A DNA stretch of 64,000 nucleotides from Streptomyces sp. NBC_00572 (GCF_026341815.1 NZ_JAPENX010000001.1:3348001-3412000), one strand, 5' to 3'; shown: positions 48,046 to 57,082, counted from the first letter of the stretch. A program made the numbers and translations. The notes: generated from the letters alone by a model not told the origin.

Positions 48046-49617
48046 ATGGTGTTCCACAGCGAGTACGAGGCCGTCTCCACCGTCTCCCTGCCGATCCACG
48101 ACGCGGTGCTCGGCGGCGCCGCGGAGCGGGGTGACACACCCGCGCTGGTCGACGGGGCAGGGGAGTTCACCCTCACGTACGGGCAGGTCGACGCCTTTCA
48201 TCGGCGGGTCGCCGCCGGGCTCGCCGAGGCCGGGGTGCGGAAGGGGGACGTGCTCGCGCTGCACAGCCCCAACACCGTGCTCTTCCCCGTCGCGTTCTAC
48301 GCCGCCACGCGGGCGGGTGCCTCCGTCACGACCGTGCATCCGCTCGCCACGCCCGAGGAGTTCGCCAAGCAGCTCCGCGACTCCGCCGCTCGCTGGATCG
48401 TCACCGTCTCCCCGCTGCTCCCCTCCGCCCGCGCGGCGGCCGAACTCGCGGGCGGGATCGAGGAGATCTTCGTCTGCGACGAGGCGCAGGACGGCGTCCG
48501 CTCCTTGCAGGCCTTCCTCGGGTCCACCGGCCCCGTCCCCGAGATCGACGTCGACCCCGACGAGGACGTCGCCGCGCTCCCGTACTCCTCCGGCACCACC
48601 GGCGTCCCCAAGGGCGTGATGCTCACCCATGCGTCGATCGCCACGAACCTCGCCCAGCTGGATCCGGTCATCCCGATGGGGCCCGGCGACCGGATCCTGG
48701 CGGTCCTTCCCTTCTTCCACATCTACGGGCTCACCGCCCTCATGAACGCGCCCCTCCGTCAGGGCGCCACCGTCGTCGTCCTCCCCCGCTTCGAGCTCGA
48801 CACCTTCCTCGGCGCCATCCAGAAGCACCGCATCAACGGCCTCTACGTCGCCCCGCCGATCGTGCTCGCCCTCGCCAAGCACCCGGCCGTCGCCGACTAC
48901 GACCTGTCCTCCCTGGAGTACATCGTCAGCGCCGCCGCCCCGCTCGACGCGGCCCTCGCCCAGGCCTGTTCGGCGCGGCTCGGGCTGCCGCCGGTCCTCC
49001 AGGCGTACGGCATGACCGAGTTGTCCCCGGGGACGCACGTGGTCCCGCTCTCCGCAGAGAACCCTCCGCCCGGCACCGTCGGCAAGCTGCTGCCCTCCAC
49101 CGAGATGCGGATCCTGTCCCTCGACGACCCCTCGAAGGACGCGGCGCCCGGCGAGGACGGCGAGGTCGCCATCCGGGGGCCGCAGGTCATGAAGGGGTAC
49201 CTCGGCCGGCCCGACGCCACCGCCGCCATGGTCGACGCCGACGGCTGGGTGCACACCGGCGACATCGGCCGGGTCGACGACGACGGCTGGCTGTACGTCG
49301 TCGACCGCGTCAAGGAACTCATCAAGTACAAGGGCTTCCAGGTCGCCCCCGCCGAACTCGAAGCGCTCCTCCTCACCCACGAGGGGGTCGCGGACGCCGC
49401 CGTCATCGGCGTCACCGACGCGGACGGCACCGAGATACCCAAGGCCTACGTCGTACGCCAGGCCGCCGCGCCCGGCCTCACCGCCGAGGACGTCATGGCA
49501 CACGTCGCCGCCCGGGTCTCCCCGTACAAGAAGGTCCGCAGCGTCGAGTTCATCGAAGCCGTGCCCCGGGCAGCGTCCGGGAAGATCCTCCGAAGGGAAC
49601 TGAGGGACCGCGCATGA
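48046..49617 (+). CDS. 4-coumarate-CoA-ligase-like AMP-forming ligase, 523 aa
   Basis: An adenylate-forming ligase that activates a carboxylic acid to its CoA thioester. The start EYEAVSTVSLPIHDAVLGGA and body are very close to what I remember of the Streptomyces coelicolor cinnamate/4-coumarate ligase. Motifs: LPYSSGTTGVPKGVMLTH, YGMTELSPGTHVV, GWVHTGDIGRVD and the end with Lys in AASGKILRRELRD. The gene is the first of unit 2 and makes the acyl-CoA feeding this pathway. The actual acid is not shown by sequence. Confidence 0.9.
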   Translation: MVFHSEYEAVSTVSLPIHDAVLGGAAERGDTPALVDGAGEFTLTYGQVDAFHRRVAAGLAEAGVRKGDVLALHSPNTVLFPVAFYAATRAGASVTTVHPLATPEEFAKQLRDSAARWIVTVSPLLPSARAAAELAGGIEEIFVCDEAQDGVRSLQAFLGSTGPVPEIDVDPDEDVAALPYSSGTTGVPKGVMLTHASIATNLAQLDPVIPMGPGDRILAVLPFFHIYGLTALMNAPLRQGATVVVLPRFELDTFLGAIQKHRINGLYVAPPIVLALAKHPAVADYDLSSLEYIVSAAAPLDAALAQACSARLGLPPVLQAYGMTELSPGTHVVPLSAENPPPGTVGKLLPSTEMRILSLDDPSKDAAPGEDGEVAIRGPQVMKGYLGRPDATAAMVDADGWVHTGDIGRVDDDGWLYVVDRVKELIKYKGFQVAPAELEALLLTHEGVADAAVIGVTDADGTEIPKAYVVRQAAAPGLTAEDVMAHVAARVSPYKKVRSVEFIEAVPRAASGKILRRELRDRA

Positions 49618-50339
49618 CGACACTCGTGACATCGGCCGAGGAACGGGGCATCACCACCCTCGCCCTCGACTCCCCGGCCACCCGCAACGCGCTGTCGGCG
49701 GCGCTCGTCACCGAGCTCGCCGACGCGCTCACCGCCTGCGGAAAGGACCCCGCGGTCCGGGCGGTGGTGCTCACCCACACCGGCGGCACGTTCAGCGCGG
49801 GCGCCGACCTGAAGGCGCCGCCGAGCCCCTACGCCTTCGTGGATCTGCTCCGGCAGATCGTCGAGCTGCCGAAGCCGGTGGTCGGACACGTCACGGGGCA
49901 CGTACGGGCCGGCGGCCTCGGGCTGCTCGGTGCCTGCGACGTCGTGGTGGCGGCGGAGGCTGCCGACTTCGCCCTCACCGAGGTGCGGATCGGGGTCGCG
50001 CCGGCCGTCATCTCCCTCACCCTCCTCCCGAAGCTGGAGCCGCGCGCGGCGGCCCGGTACTACCTGACGGGTGAGCGGTTCGGGGTGGCGGAGGCGACCG
50101 CCATGGGACTCGTCACCGACGGCGAGGAGGCCCTACCCGGCATCCTCGACTCCCTCCGGGCCGCCTCCCCGCAGGGCCTGCGCGAGGCGAAGCGCCTGGT
50201 CACCGCTAGAGTCCTGGAGACCTTCGAACGCGACGCGGAGGACCTGGTGCAGAGGTCGGCCACGCTCTTCGCCTCCACCGAGGCGCGCGAGGGGATGACG
50301 GCCTTCCTCGAACGACGGGACCCCGCATGGCGGCTGTGA
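49614..50339 (+). CDS. Enoyl-CoA hydratase/isomerase family protein, 241 aa
   Basis: A crotonase-fold enzyme: GGTFSAGADLKAPPSPY (oxyanion loop 1), VVGHVTGHVRAGGLGLLGACDVVVAAE (loop 2) and AVISLTLLPKL. Catalytic Glu pairs of mitochondrial hydratases are not obvious; GHVRAGGLGLLGACD has Leu where Glu often stands, so the reaction may be an isomerase, hydrolase or lyase step. It overlaps the CoA ligase by 4 nt and the TetR start lies within its last codons. Confidence 0.85.
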   Translation: MTTLVTSAEERGITTLALDSPATRNALSAALVTELADALTACGKDPAVRAVVLTHTGGTFSAGADLKAPPSPYAFVDLLRQIVELPKPVVGHVTGHVRAGGLGLLGACDVVVAAEAADFALTEVRIGVAPAVISLTLLPKLEPRAAARYYLTGERFGVAEATAMGLVTDGEEALPGILDSLRAASPQGLREAKRLVTARVLETFERDAEDLVQRSATLFASTEAREGMTAFLERRDPAWRL

Positions 50340-50905
50340 CCGCACCCAAGCAGGACAGGAGCCGCGCCACCCGGCAGCGGCTCCTGGAGGCGGCCGTGTC
50401 CTGCCTGGCCGAGCACGGCTGGGCCGGTTCCACGGTCGCCGTCGTCGCGGAACGGGCCGGCGTCTCCCGGGGCGCCGCCCAGCACCACTTCCCGACCCGT
50501 GAGGACCTGTTCACGGCCGCCGTCGAATACGTCGCCGAGGAGCGCTCGCAGGCACTGCGTGCCCTGCCGTCCCGGGACCGCCACGAGGCCGTCGCCGCGC
50601 TCGTCGACCTCTACACCGGGCCCCTGTTCCGGGCCGCCCTCCACCTGTGGGTCGCCGCCTCGGGCGAGGAGCAGCTCCGCACGCGCGTGACCGAGCTGGA
50701 GGCCCGCGTCGGCCGCGAGTCGCATCGCATCGCCGTCGAGGTCCTGGGCGCCGACGAGTCCCGCCCCGGCGTCCGCGAAACCGTCCAGGGGCTCCTGGAC
50801 ATGGCCCGCGGCCTGGGCCTCGCCACCCTCCTGACGGACGACCGCGCCCGCCGGGAACGGGTGGTCTCCCAGTGGGCGCGGCTGCTGGACGAAGCACTCG
50901 CGTAG
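50327..50905 (+). CDS. TetR-family regulator, 192 aa
   Basis: Standard TetR helix-turn-helix (RSRATRQRLLEAAVSCLAEHGWAGSTVAVVAERAGVSRGAAQHHFPTREDLFTAAVEYV) followed by a ligand-binding helical domain and a C-terminal tetracyclin-repressor-like segment (SRPGVRETVQGLLDMARGLGLATLLT). It overlaps the hydratase gene by 13 nt, so it is transcribed with unit 2. Its probable sites are the two GCTTGATTGTTTC palindromes before units 1 and 2, and its ligand is probably an acyl-CoA made by the pathway. Confidence 0.88.
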   Translation: MAAVTAPKQDRSRATRQRLLEAAVSCLAEHGWAGSTVAVVAERAGVSRGAAQHHFPTREDLFTAAVEYVAEERSQALRALPSRDRHEAVAALVDLYTGPLFRAALHLWVAASGEEQLRTRVTELEARVGRESHRIAVEVLGADESRPGVRETVQGLLDMARGLGLATLLTDDRARRERVVSQWARLLDEALA

Positions 50906-50935
50906 GTACGACAGGCCTGAGGGGGCAGAAAGGCC

Positions 50936-51991
50936 CTAGACCCCCGGGATCTCCCGCGCCCGGAAGGCGTCCCGTACGGCGTTCGCCGCCGACGTGCCGT
51001 ACATCTTCTGTGCCGTCTCGACGGTCTTCCGGGCCGCGTCGCCGAAAGTCGTGTCGGGCGCGAAGCCGAACTGGGCGTTCACGATGATCCGGTCGGCCGT
51101 CCGGGCGCCGAGCGAGGTGCGGATGTCGAGGAGGGCGCGGGACCAGATCTCGCCGTCGGCGTGGACCTCGCCCTCAAGGTCGGCGTACGTCTTGGTGCCG
51201 TCGATCCGGCGGAGGCAGTGCGGCGCCTCGCTGTAGCCGGTCGCGTCCCAGTCGGCGACGCAGGCCGCGTCCGCCTTCATCGCCCAGCCGTACTTCTGGA
51301 CGGCGTGGGTGCCGACCTCCACGGCCAGGTAGTCGCCGAAGGCCTCGCCGATCGCGCCGGCCTCCGGGGTCGTCCCGAAGCCGGGGACCTGCGCGTTGTG
51401 CACGGCGTGGCCGTACTCGTGCACGATCACCTCGGCGTCCTCGGCGTCGTCCACCCCGCCCTTGCCGAAGCGGATCTCGGCCTTCTTGTCGGTGAAGAAG
51501 GAGTTGTCGGCGCCCCACTGGTTGAGCCGGACCGGCTGCACCCGGTCGTTGGCCCCGGGCAGCTCGGTGCCGAAGCCGAGCCCCTGCAGGTACTCCTGTG
51601 CCTCGTTGACCCAGAAGTACGCCATGACCTGCTCGAACTGGTCGTCGGAGCGGTTGTAGGCGGCGGCGCCCGCGACGGTGGCGGGCTTGCCCGTCTCGGA
51701 CCGGACCGCGACCCAGCGGCCGGACAGGCCGCCGCTCGCGTCGAGGTTCCGCAGCGCGACGGTGGCGTACGCGGAGGCGGGGACGTCGCTCGCCGCGTCC
51801 TTGTGGTCGGTGAGGGACTGGTCGCCGGTGGCCTGGACCGGGTTCACCATGAAGACGCGGGCCTGGGGGAGCGGGGAGGCCGCCTGGGGGAGGGCGGAGG
51901 CGCCGGCGGCGGGCAGCAGCGCGACGGTGGCCGCCGTGGCGGCGGTGGCGACGGCTGCGGCGAGCAGGCCGCGGGACGGGCGGCGGGTCAT
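50936..51991 (-). CDS. Secreted gluzincin metalloprotease, 351 aa
   Basis: Signal peptide MTRRPSRGLLAAAVATAATAATVALLPAAGASA. The zinc site is intact: VIVHEYGHAVHNAQ (HExxH) and, about 20 residues later, GAIGEAFGDYLAVEVG, giving the third ligand Glu. This layout is that of M4/M36-like peptidases, but the protein is much shorter than the usual 500-600 residues and has no long N-terminal propeptide. ATG at 51991 follows AGGAGG by 6 nt. It is convergent with the TetR gene. Confidence 0.86.
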   Translation of the reverse strand: MTRRPSRGLLAAAVATAATAATVALLPAAGASALPQAASPLPQARVFMVNPVQATGDQSLTDHKDAASDVPASAYATVALRNLDASGGLSGRWVAVRSETGKPATVAGAAAYNRSDDQFEQVMAYFWVNEAQEYLQGLGFGTELPGANDRVQPVRLNQWGADNSFFTDKKAEIRFGKGGVDDAEDAEVIVHEYGHAVHNAQVPGFGTTPEAGAIGEAFGDYLAVEVGTHAVQKYGWAMKADAACVADWDATGYSEAPHCLRRIDGTKTYADLEGEVHADGEIWSRALLDIRTSLGARTADRIIVNAQFGFAPDTTFGDAARKTVETAQKMYGTSAANAVRDAFRAREIPGV

Positions 51992-52146
51992 GGACATCCT
52001 CCTGCGTAGGGATGCTGCGACGAGAAGCTTGACGTGCGCGTGACACGTGTGGCGGCGATCTTCGCGTACGGCCGCCTCTTTGAACACCCCTGAGTCCCGG
52101 GAGTCAGGACGTGACCCGGGCCACAGTCGATCCACCGCTCCCGCAG

Positions 52147-52152
52147 TACTCT
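52147..52152 (+). promoter_or_regulatory. -10-like box before leader peptide
   Basis: TACTCT lies 6 nt before the leader ATG at 52159, so transcription may begin at the start codon. Confidence 0.45.
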
Positions 52153-52158
52153 GGTCGC

Positions 52159-52233
52159 ATGCCTACGCTCGTACGCCGTCGCCACGTGGACTTCGTCCGC
52201 GTCACGAGCATGAGCTGTCGCCGCTCCGCCTGA
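52159..52233 (+). CDS. 24-aa putative leader peptide with terminal Cys
   Basis: The frame reads PTLVRRRHVDFVRVTSMSCRRSA after Met. RRHVD-x-x-R-V and one Cys near the end are the marks of short peptides annotated in Streptomyces as putative leader peptides, many upstream of cysteine or sulfur assimilation genes. There is no ribosome binding site, but a leaderless -10 is 6 nt upstream. It ends 128 bp before the oxygenase start on the same strand. Pausing at the Cys codon under cysteine shortage could change downstream RNA folding (inference). Confidence 0.7.
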   Translation: MPTLVRRRHVDFVRVTSMSCRRSA

Positions 52234-52361
52234 CCCCCAAGGGGCACCACCACCGCCCCCATTCGGGTCCCTCGTTCAGAGCCCAAGCCGACCGGCACCC
52301 GTGGCCCCCGCCCCACCCTCGGCGGCCGCCCCGGGCACCCGTAGACCCCGCGGACGCACAC

Positions 52362-53405
52362 ATGACTCGCAGCTCGTACCCCTCGCAGCTCCCCATCGTC
52401 GACCTCTCGGCCGCAGACCGTGACCCCCAGGCCCGGCGCCTGCTCCACGCGCAGCTGCACTCCGCCGCGCACGACGTCGGGTTCTTCCAGCTCATCGGGC
52501 ACGGTGTGACCGAGGCCGAGACGCGGGCGCTGACGTCCGCGATGCACGCCTTCTTCGCCCTGCCCGAGGCCGACCGGCTGGCCCTCGACAACATCAACTC
52601 GCCGCACTTCCGCGGCTACACCCGCATCGGCGACGAGCGCACCGCCGGCGCGCGCGACTGGCGCGACCAGCTCGACATAGGCGCCGAGCGCCCCGCGCGC
52701 ACCCCCGCGCCCTGGGAAGCCCCGTACTGGTGGCTCGAAGGCCCCAACCAGTGGCCGGAGGTCCTCCCCGAGCTGCGGACCGCCGCCCTGCACTGGATCG
52801 ATCGGCTCAGCGGGGTCGCCGAGCGGCTGCTGCGCGAGCTGCTCGTCTCGATCGGCGCGCCCGCCGACTTCTACGACGACATCTTCGGGCCGCGCGCCCA
52901 TCCGCACCTCAAGCTGGTGCGCTACCCGGGCAGCAGCGGCGAGGGCGACGACCAGGGCGTCGGCGCGCACAAGGACTACGGCTTCCTCACCCTGCTCCTG
53001 CAGGACCAGGTGGGCGGGCTCCAGGTGCAGCGCGAGGACGGGAACTTCCACGACGTCCCGCCGCTGCCCGGCGCGTTCGTCGTGAACCTCGGCGAGCTGC
53101 TCGAAGTGGCGACCAACGGCTATCTGATCGCCACCAACCACCGGGTCGTCTCGCCGCCCGGGGCGACCGAGCGGTACTCGGTGCCGTTCTTCTACAACCC
53201 GCGGCTCGACGCCCGGATCACTCCGCTGGCCTTCCCGTACGCGGAGTCCGCGCCCGGCGTCACGGCGGACCCGGCGAACCCGCTGTTCGCCGAGTACGGC
53301 CGCAACGAGCTGAAGGGCAAGATGCGGGCCCACCCGCTGGTGGCGGCCCGCCACCACGCGGACCTGCTGCTGCACCCGGAGGCGCAGCCGGCGCTGTCGG
53401 CGTAG
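52362..53405 (+). CDS. Isopenicillin-N-synthase-family Fe(II)/2OG oxygenase, 347 aa
   Basis: A non-heme iron dioxygenase of the IPNS group. N-terminal DIOX_N part: LPIVDLSAADRDPQARRLLHAQLHSAAHDVGFFQLIGHGV. The facial triad is seen in GVGAHKDYGFLTLLLQD (HxD) and ATNHRVVSPPGATERYSVPFFYNP (His, then the co-substrate Arg-x-Ser as RYS). The length is typical. The family covers many oxidative ring and hydroxylation reactions; the substrate here is unknown. The leader peptide upstream implies cysteine- or sulfur-linked control. Confidence 0.88.
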   Translation: MTRSSYPSQLPIVDLSAADRDPQARRLLHAQLHSAAHDVGFFQLIGHGVTEAETRALTSAMHAFFALPEADRLALDNINSPHFRGYTRIGDERTAGARDWRDQLDIGAERPARTPAPWEAPYWWLEGPNQWPEVLPELRTAALHWIDRLSGVAERLLRELLVSIGAPADFYDDIFGPRAHPHLKLVRYPGSSGEGDDQGVGAHKDYGFLTLLLQDQVGGLQVQREDGNFHDVPPLPGAFVVNLGELLEVATNGYLIATNHRVVSPPGATERYSVPFFYNPRLDARITPLAFPYAESAPGVTADPANPLFAEYGRNELKGKMRAHPLVAARHHADLLLHPEAQPALSA

Positions 53406-53542
53406 GCGGTGGGGCGGCCGGGGGCCGCGGCTGCGCCTGCGGCCCGCGGTTTCCACGGCTTTCGCGACCTACGCGACGACGGCCCTGACTGTGCGGGTCG
53501 GGCCGTCGCCGTGTGCGTCGCGGAAGGCGGTGGAAGGCGGGC

Positions 53543-54643
53543 TCAGCCCGCGATGTCCTCGTAACCCTCGATCTCGCGCGGGTTCCGCTGGCCGGGGCCC
53601 GTGTAGCGGGCGGACGGGCGGACCAGGCGGCCGGTGCGCTTCTGCTCCAGGATGTGCGCCGACCAGCCGGCCGTACGCGCGCACGTGAACATCGAGGTGA
53701 ACATGTGCGCCGGGACCTCGGCGAAGTCGAGGACGATGGCCGCCCAGAACTCCACGTTCGTGGCCAGGACGCGGTCGGGGCGCCGGTTGTGCAGCTCCTC
53801 CAGCGCGGCCTTCTCCAGTGCGGCGGCCACCTCGTAGCGGGGGGCGTCCAGCTCCTTGGCCGTCCGCCGCAGCACGCGCGCGCGGGGGTCCTCGGCGCGG
53901 TAGACGCGGTGGCCGAAGCCCATGAGGCGCTCGCCCTTGTCGAGGGCCTGCTTCACGTACGCGGTGGCGTCGCCGGTCCGCTCGATCTCCTCGATCATGC
54001 CGAGGACGCGCGACGGCGCGCCGCCGTGCAGGGGGCCCGACATGGCGCCGACGGCGCCGGAGAGGGAGGCGGCCACGTCGGCGCCGGTGGAGGCGATGAC
54101 GCGCGCGGTGAACGTGGAGGCGTTCATGCCGTGCTCGGCGGCGGACGTCCAGTAGGCGTCCACGGCCTTGACGTGCTTCGGGTCGGGCTCGCCGCGCCAG
54201 CGGATCATGAAGCGCTCGACGACGGACTCGGCCTTGTCGATCTCGCTCTGCGGGACCATGGGGAGGCCCTGGCCGCGGGCGGACTGGGCGACGTACGAGA
54301 GCGCCATGACGGCGGCGCGTGCGAGGTCGTCGCGGGCCTGCTCGGCGGAGATGTCGAGGAGCGGTTTGAGGCCCCACACGGGGGCGAGCATCGCGAGCGC
54401 GGACTGGACGTCGACGCGGATGTCGCCGGAGTGCACCGGGATCGGGAAGGGCTCGGCGGCCGGCAGGCCCGGGTTGAAGGCGCCGTCGACGAGCAGCCCC
54501 CAGACGTTGCCGAACGAGACGTGACCGACCAGGTCCTCGATGTCGACGCCGCGGTAGCGGAGGGCGCCGCCTTCCTTGTCGGGTTCGGCGATCTCCGTCT
54601 CGAACGCGACGACTCCCTCAAGCCCGGGTACGAAGTCGGACAT
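53543..54643 (-). CDS. Citrate synthase (second type), 366 aa
   Basis: Condenses acetyl-CoA (or another acyl-CoA) with oxaloacetate. Start MSDFVPGLEGVVAFETEIAEPDKEGGALRYRGVDIEDLV; catalytic regions GPLHGGAPSRVLGM, GFGHRVYRAEDPRARVL (second His) and the Asp near ATNVEFWAAIVL. At about 366 residues it is of the short, dimeric class rather than the hexameric one. Methylcitrate synthase activity cannot be excluded. It is divergent from pdxH. Confidence 0.92.
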   Translation of the reverse strand: MSDFVPGLEGVVAFETEIAEPDKEGGALRYRGVDIEDLVGHVSFGNVWGLLVDGAFNPGLPAAEPFPIPVHSGDIRVDVQSALAMLAPVWGLKPLLDISAEQARDDLARAAVMALSYVAQSARGQGLPMVPQSEIDKAESVVERFMIRWRGEPDPKHVKAVDAYWTSAAEHGMNASTFTARVIASTGADVAASLSGAVGAMSGPLHGGAPSRVLGMIEEIERTGDATAYVKQALDKGERLMGFGHRVYRAEDPRARVLRRTAKELDAPRYEVAAALEKAALEELHNRRPDRVLATNVEFWAAIVLDFAEVPAHMFTSMFTCARTAGWSAHILEQKRTGRLVRPSARYTGPGQRNPREIEGYEDIAG

Positions 54644-54698
54644 CAGGCGGCTCCTCTATCGATGATCGATCAACCGAGTGCTGGTCGATGGGGGGGAC

Positions 54699-54734
54699 GG
54701 TGGGGATGCAACAGATGGTGGGGATTCAACAGCA
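54699..54734. repeat. Two 18-bp tandem units in citrate synthase/pdxH gap
   Basis: GGTGGGGATGCAACAGAT and GGTGGGGATTCAACAGCA stand head to tail (15 of 18 identical) in the divergent promoter region. They could be a paired direct-repeat operator. Confidence 0.75.
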
Positions 54735-54867
54735 GTCCAGCCCAAGAGTCTGTACGGTTCCGATGATGCGGGGAAGCGTGACATCCGGCACACTGCGCCG
54801 ATCCGGCGAGTAAGGATTGACGGCACGCGGTGCCGGGCAGACTGGGGCGCTGCGGCAGGATGGCCCC

Positions 54868-55536
54868 GTGACCGATCCTGTGAACGATGCCCTGGATCCC
54901 GCCGACATGCGCGAGCAGTACCGCACCACGGAGCTGTCGGCGTCCGACCTCGCGCCCGAACCGATCGCGCAGTTCGCCCGCTGGTTCAAGGAGACCGCCG
55001 CGAACCCGGCGATCCACGAGCCGAACGCGATGATCGTCTCCACGGCCACCCCCGAGGGCCGCCCGTCCTCCCGCACGGTGCTCCTCAAGCACTACGACGG
55101 GGCCGGCTTCGTCTTCTTCACCAACTACGACTCCCGCAAGGGCGCGGAGCTGGCGGCCAACCCGTACGCCTCGCTGCTCTTCCCCTGGCACCCGCTGGCC
55201 CGCCAGGTCATCGTCACCGGCCGCGCCGAGCGCATCGGCCGCGACGAGACCGTCGCCTACTTCCGCACCCGCCCGCACGGCTCCCAGCTGGGCGCCTGGG
55301 CGAGCCGCCAGTCCTCGGTGATCGACTCCCGCGCCGAACTCCTCGCCCGCTACGGGGAACTCGCCGCCCGCTACCCCGAGGACGCCCAGGTCCCGGTCCC
55401 GCCGGAGTGGGGCGGCATCCGGGTCGTCCCGGACGCGGTCGAGTTCTGGCAGGGACACGAGAACCGCCTCCACGACCGTCTGCGGTACGCCCGCGAGGGC
55501 GACGAGCAGTGGCGCGTGGAGCGCCTGGCGCCCTAG
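54868..55536 (+). CDS. pdxH: Pyridoxamine/pyridoxine 5'-phosphate oxidase PdxH, 222 aa
   Basis: An FMN flavoprotein that oxidises PNP or PMP to PLP, the last step of vitamin B6 salvage. Visible blocks: [83 protein letters not shown] and the end [24 protein letters not shown]. The start is GTG at 54868. Its last codons are duplicated immediately downstream. Confidence 0.93.
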   Translation: MTDPVNDALDPADMREQYRTTELSASDLAPEPIAQFARWFKETAANPAIHEPNAMIVSTATPEGRPSSRTVLLKHYDGAGFVFFTNYDSRKGAELAANPYASLLFPWHPLARQVIVTGRAERIGRDETVAYFRTRPHGSQLGAWASRQSSVIDSRAELLARYGELAARYPEDAQVPVPPEWGGIRVVPDAVEFWQGHENRLHDRLRYAREGDEQWRVERLAP

Positions 55537-55604
55537 CGGCGCGGCTCGCGCCCCGGCCCGTGGAGCGCCTGGCGCCCTGGCGGCGCGGCCCGCGCCCCCG
55601 GGCC
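55516..55604. repeat. 44-bp tandem duplication across the pdxH stop
   Basis: 55516-55559 and 55560-55604 are near-identical. In copy 1 the in-frame codon is TAG (the pdxH stop), and in copy 2 the same position is TGG. Confidence 0.88.
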
Positions 55605-55759
55605 GTGGCGTGCGCGCTCCCCGCGGCCGCCCCCGTGGGTTTGCGTGCTCGTCTCCGCCGCGCAACGATTTCGGTGAACCCGATGTGTTCTGGGTCACGT
55701 TCCAGTTGAATGGTTTGCACCAGGGGGAGTGCCAGGGTGAGGCCGGGGGGATTGCCGGG

Positions 55760-57082
55760 ATGAGTGCTTTCACGGGGTCCGCGAGCGAGACCGCTTCCGT
55801 TCCCGGGGCGGGGGCCGATCTGCTGGCCGCGCTGCTCGACGGGATGGACGCGGCGCTCTGCGCCTTCGACGCGGACGGGACGATCACGCACTGGAACCGC
55901 GAGGCCGAGCGGATCCTCGGCTGGTCCGCCGCCGAGGCCGTCGGGCGGCGCGGGTTCGAGGGCTGGGCGGCGCGGAGCGCGGACGCGGAGGAGACCCTGC
56001 AGCGGCTGATGGGGGCCATGAAGGGCCCCGGGCGGCAGGTCCACGAGCTGGCGCTGCTCCGCAAGGACGGCGGCCGGGTGCTCGTACGGAGCCAGGCCGC
56101 CGGGGTGCGAGGGGCCGATGGCGCTCCGGCGGGGGTGTACTGCGCGTTCAGCGAGGTCCACGTCCAGCTCGACCTGGAGCGTTCGGTGGCGCTCAGCGAG
56201 GCCCTGTTCGAGGACGCCTCCTGGGGGGTCGTCCTCGTGGACGCCGATCTGCGCCCCGCCATGGTCAACGGCCACGCGGCCCGCGCCTTCGGAACCGGGC
56301 GTACGGCCCTGCTCGGGCGCCCGCTGGGCGATGTCGTCGTGCACGGGGCCGAGGAGCTGGAGGGCGCGCTCCAGCACGTACTCGCGGAGGGCACGCCGCC
56401 GGCGCCCGCCGAGGTGTGGGTGACGCTGCGGACGTCGGAGGGGGAGCGGCGCCGGTGCTGGCGCAGCGGCTTCCTGCGGCTGTCCTCGCCGATGGCGGAG
56501 GAGCCGGTGCCGCTGGGGGTGGCCTGGCTGTTCCAGGACGTGACGGAGGAGCGGCTCGCGGCGCGGGAGGCGGACCGGCTGCGGTTCCGGTGGAGCCAGC
56601 TGCACCGGGCGGGCGCGGCGGCGGCCGAGTGCGAGGACCCGGCGGAGGCGGCGGCGGTGCTGCTCGACTTCGCCCTGGCCGGCTTCGCGGACCACGCCCT
56701 GGTCGACCGGGTCGCGGGCGAGCGGCGCCTGACCCGGACCCTGGCCACTCCGGCGGGCGCCCCGGGCCCGGCCTCGCCGGTGGTGGGCGGCGGCATCCCG
56801 CTGCGGTACGGCCCGAGGCACCCGGCGCTCCAGGCCTGGGACCGGGCGGGCACGGTACGGGCGAGCGCGGGCCGGACGGCCGAGGTGTGGGCGGAGGCCC
56901 ATCAGTGGCCCGGCGACGCGGCCCACGCGGTCTGCGTGGCCCTGCGCTCCCGGGGCCGCACGCTGGGCGTGGTGACGTTTCTGCGGGCGGCGTGCCGGCA
57001 GCCCTTCGAGCGCGAGGACGTGGTCTTCGCGGAGGCGGTGGTGTCCAGGGTGGCGGCGGCGCTGGACCTCGGGAGGGGCTGA
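55760..57082 (+). CDS. PAS-PAS-GAF signalling protein, 440 aa
   Basis: Two PAS-like domains (about 22-130: LLDGMDAALCAFDADGTITHWNREAERILGWSAAEAVG; about 140-260: LFEDASWGVVLVDADLRPAMVNGHAARAF) and a C-terminal GAF-like domain (about 285-440, ending REDVVFAEAVVSRVAAALDLG). There is no kinase, cyclase or phosphatase domain, so the output must lie elsewhere; many Streptomyces relatives carry a PP2C phosphatase at the end that is missing here. It is soluble. The start ATG at 55760 has GGGGGG upstream. Confidence 0.82.
   Translation: MSAFTGSASETASVPGAGADLLAALLDGMDAALCAFDADGTITHWNREAERILGWSAAEAVGRRGFEGWAARSADAEETLQRLMGAMKGPGRQVHELALLRKDGGRVLVRSQAAGVRGADGAPAGVYCAFSEVHVQLDLERSVALSEALFEDASWGVVLVDADLRPAMVNGHAARAFGTGRTALLGRPLGDVVVHGAEELEGALQHVLAEGTPPAPAEVWVTLRTSEGERRRCWRSGFLRLSSPMAEEPVPLGVAWLFQDVTEERLAAREADRLRFRWSQLHRAGAAAAECEDPAEAAAVLLDFALAGFADHALVDRVAGERRLTRTLATPAGAPGPASPVVGGGIPLRYGPRHPALQAWDRAGTVRASAGRTAEVWAEAHQWPGDAAHAVCVALRSRGRTLGVVTFLRAACRQPFEREDVVFAEAVVSRVAAALDLGRG

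Noticed and set aside
35869..50905. Secondary-metabolite cluster built round the CoA ligase and oxygenase
   Set aside because: No polyketide synthase, peptide synthetase, terpene cyclase or similar core enzyme. The genes fit a catabolic acyl-CoA pathway.
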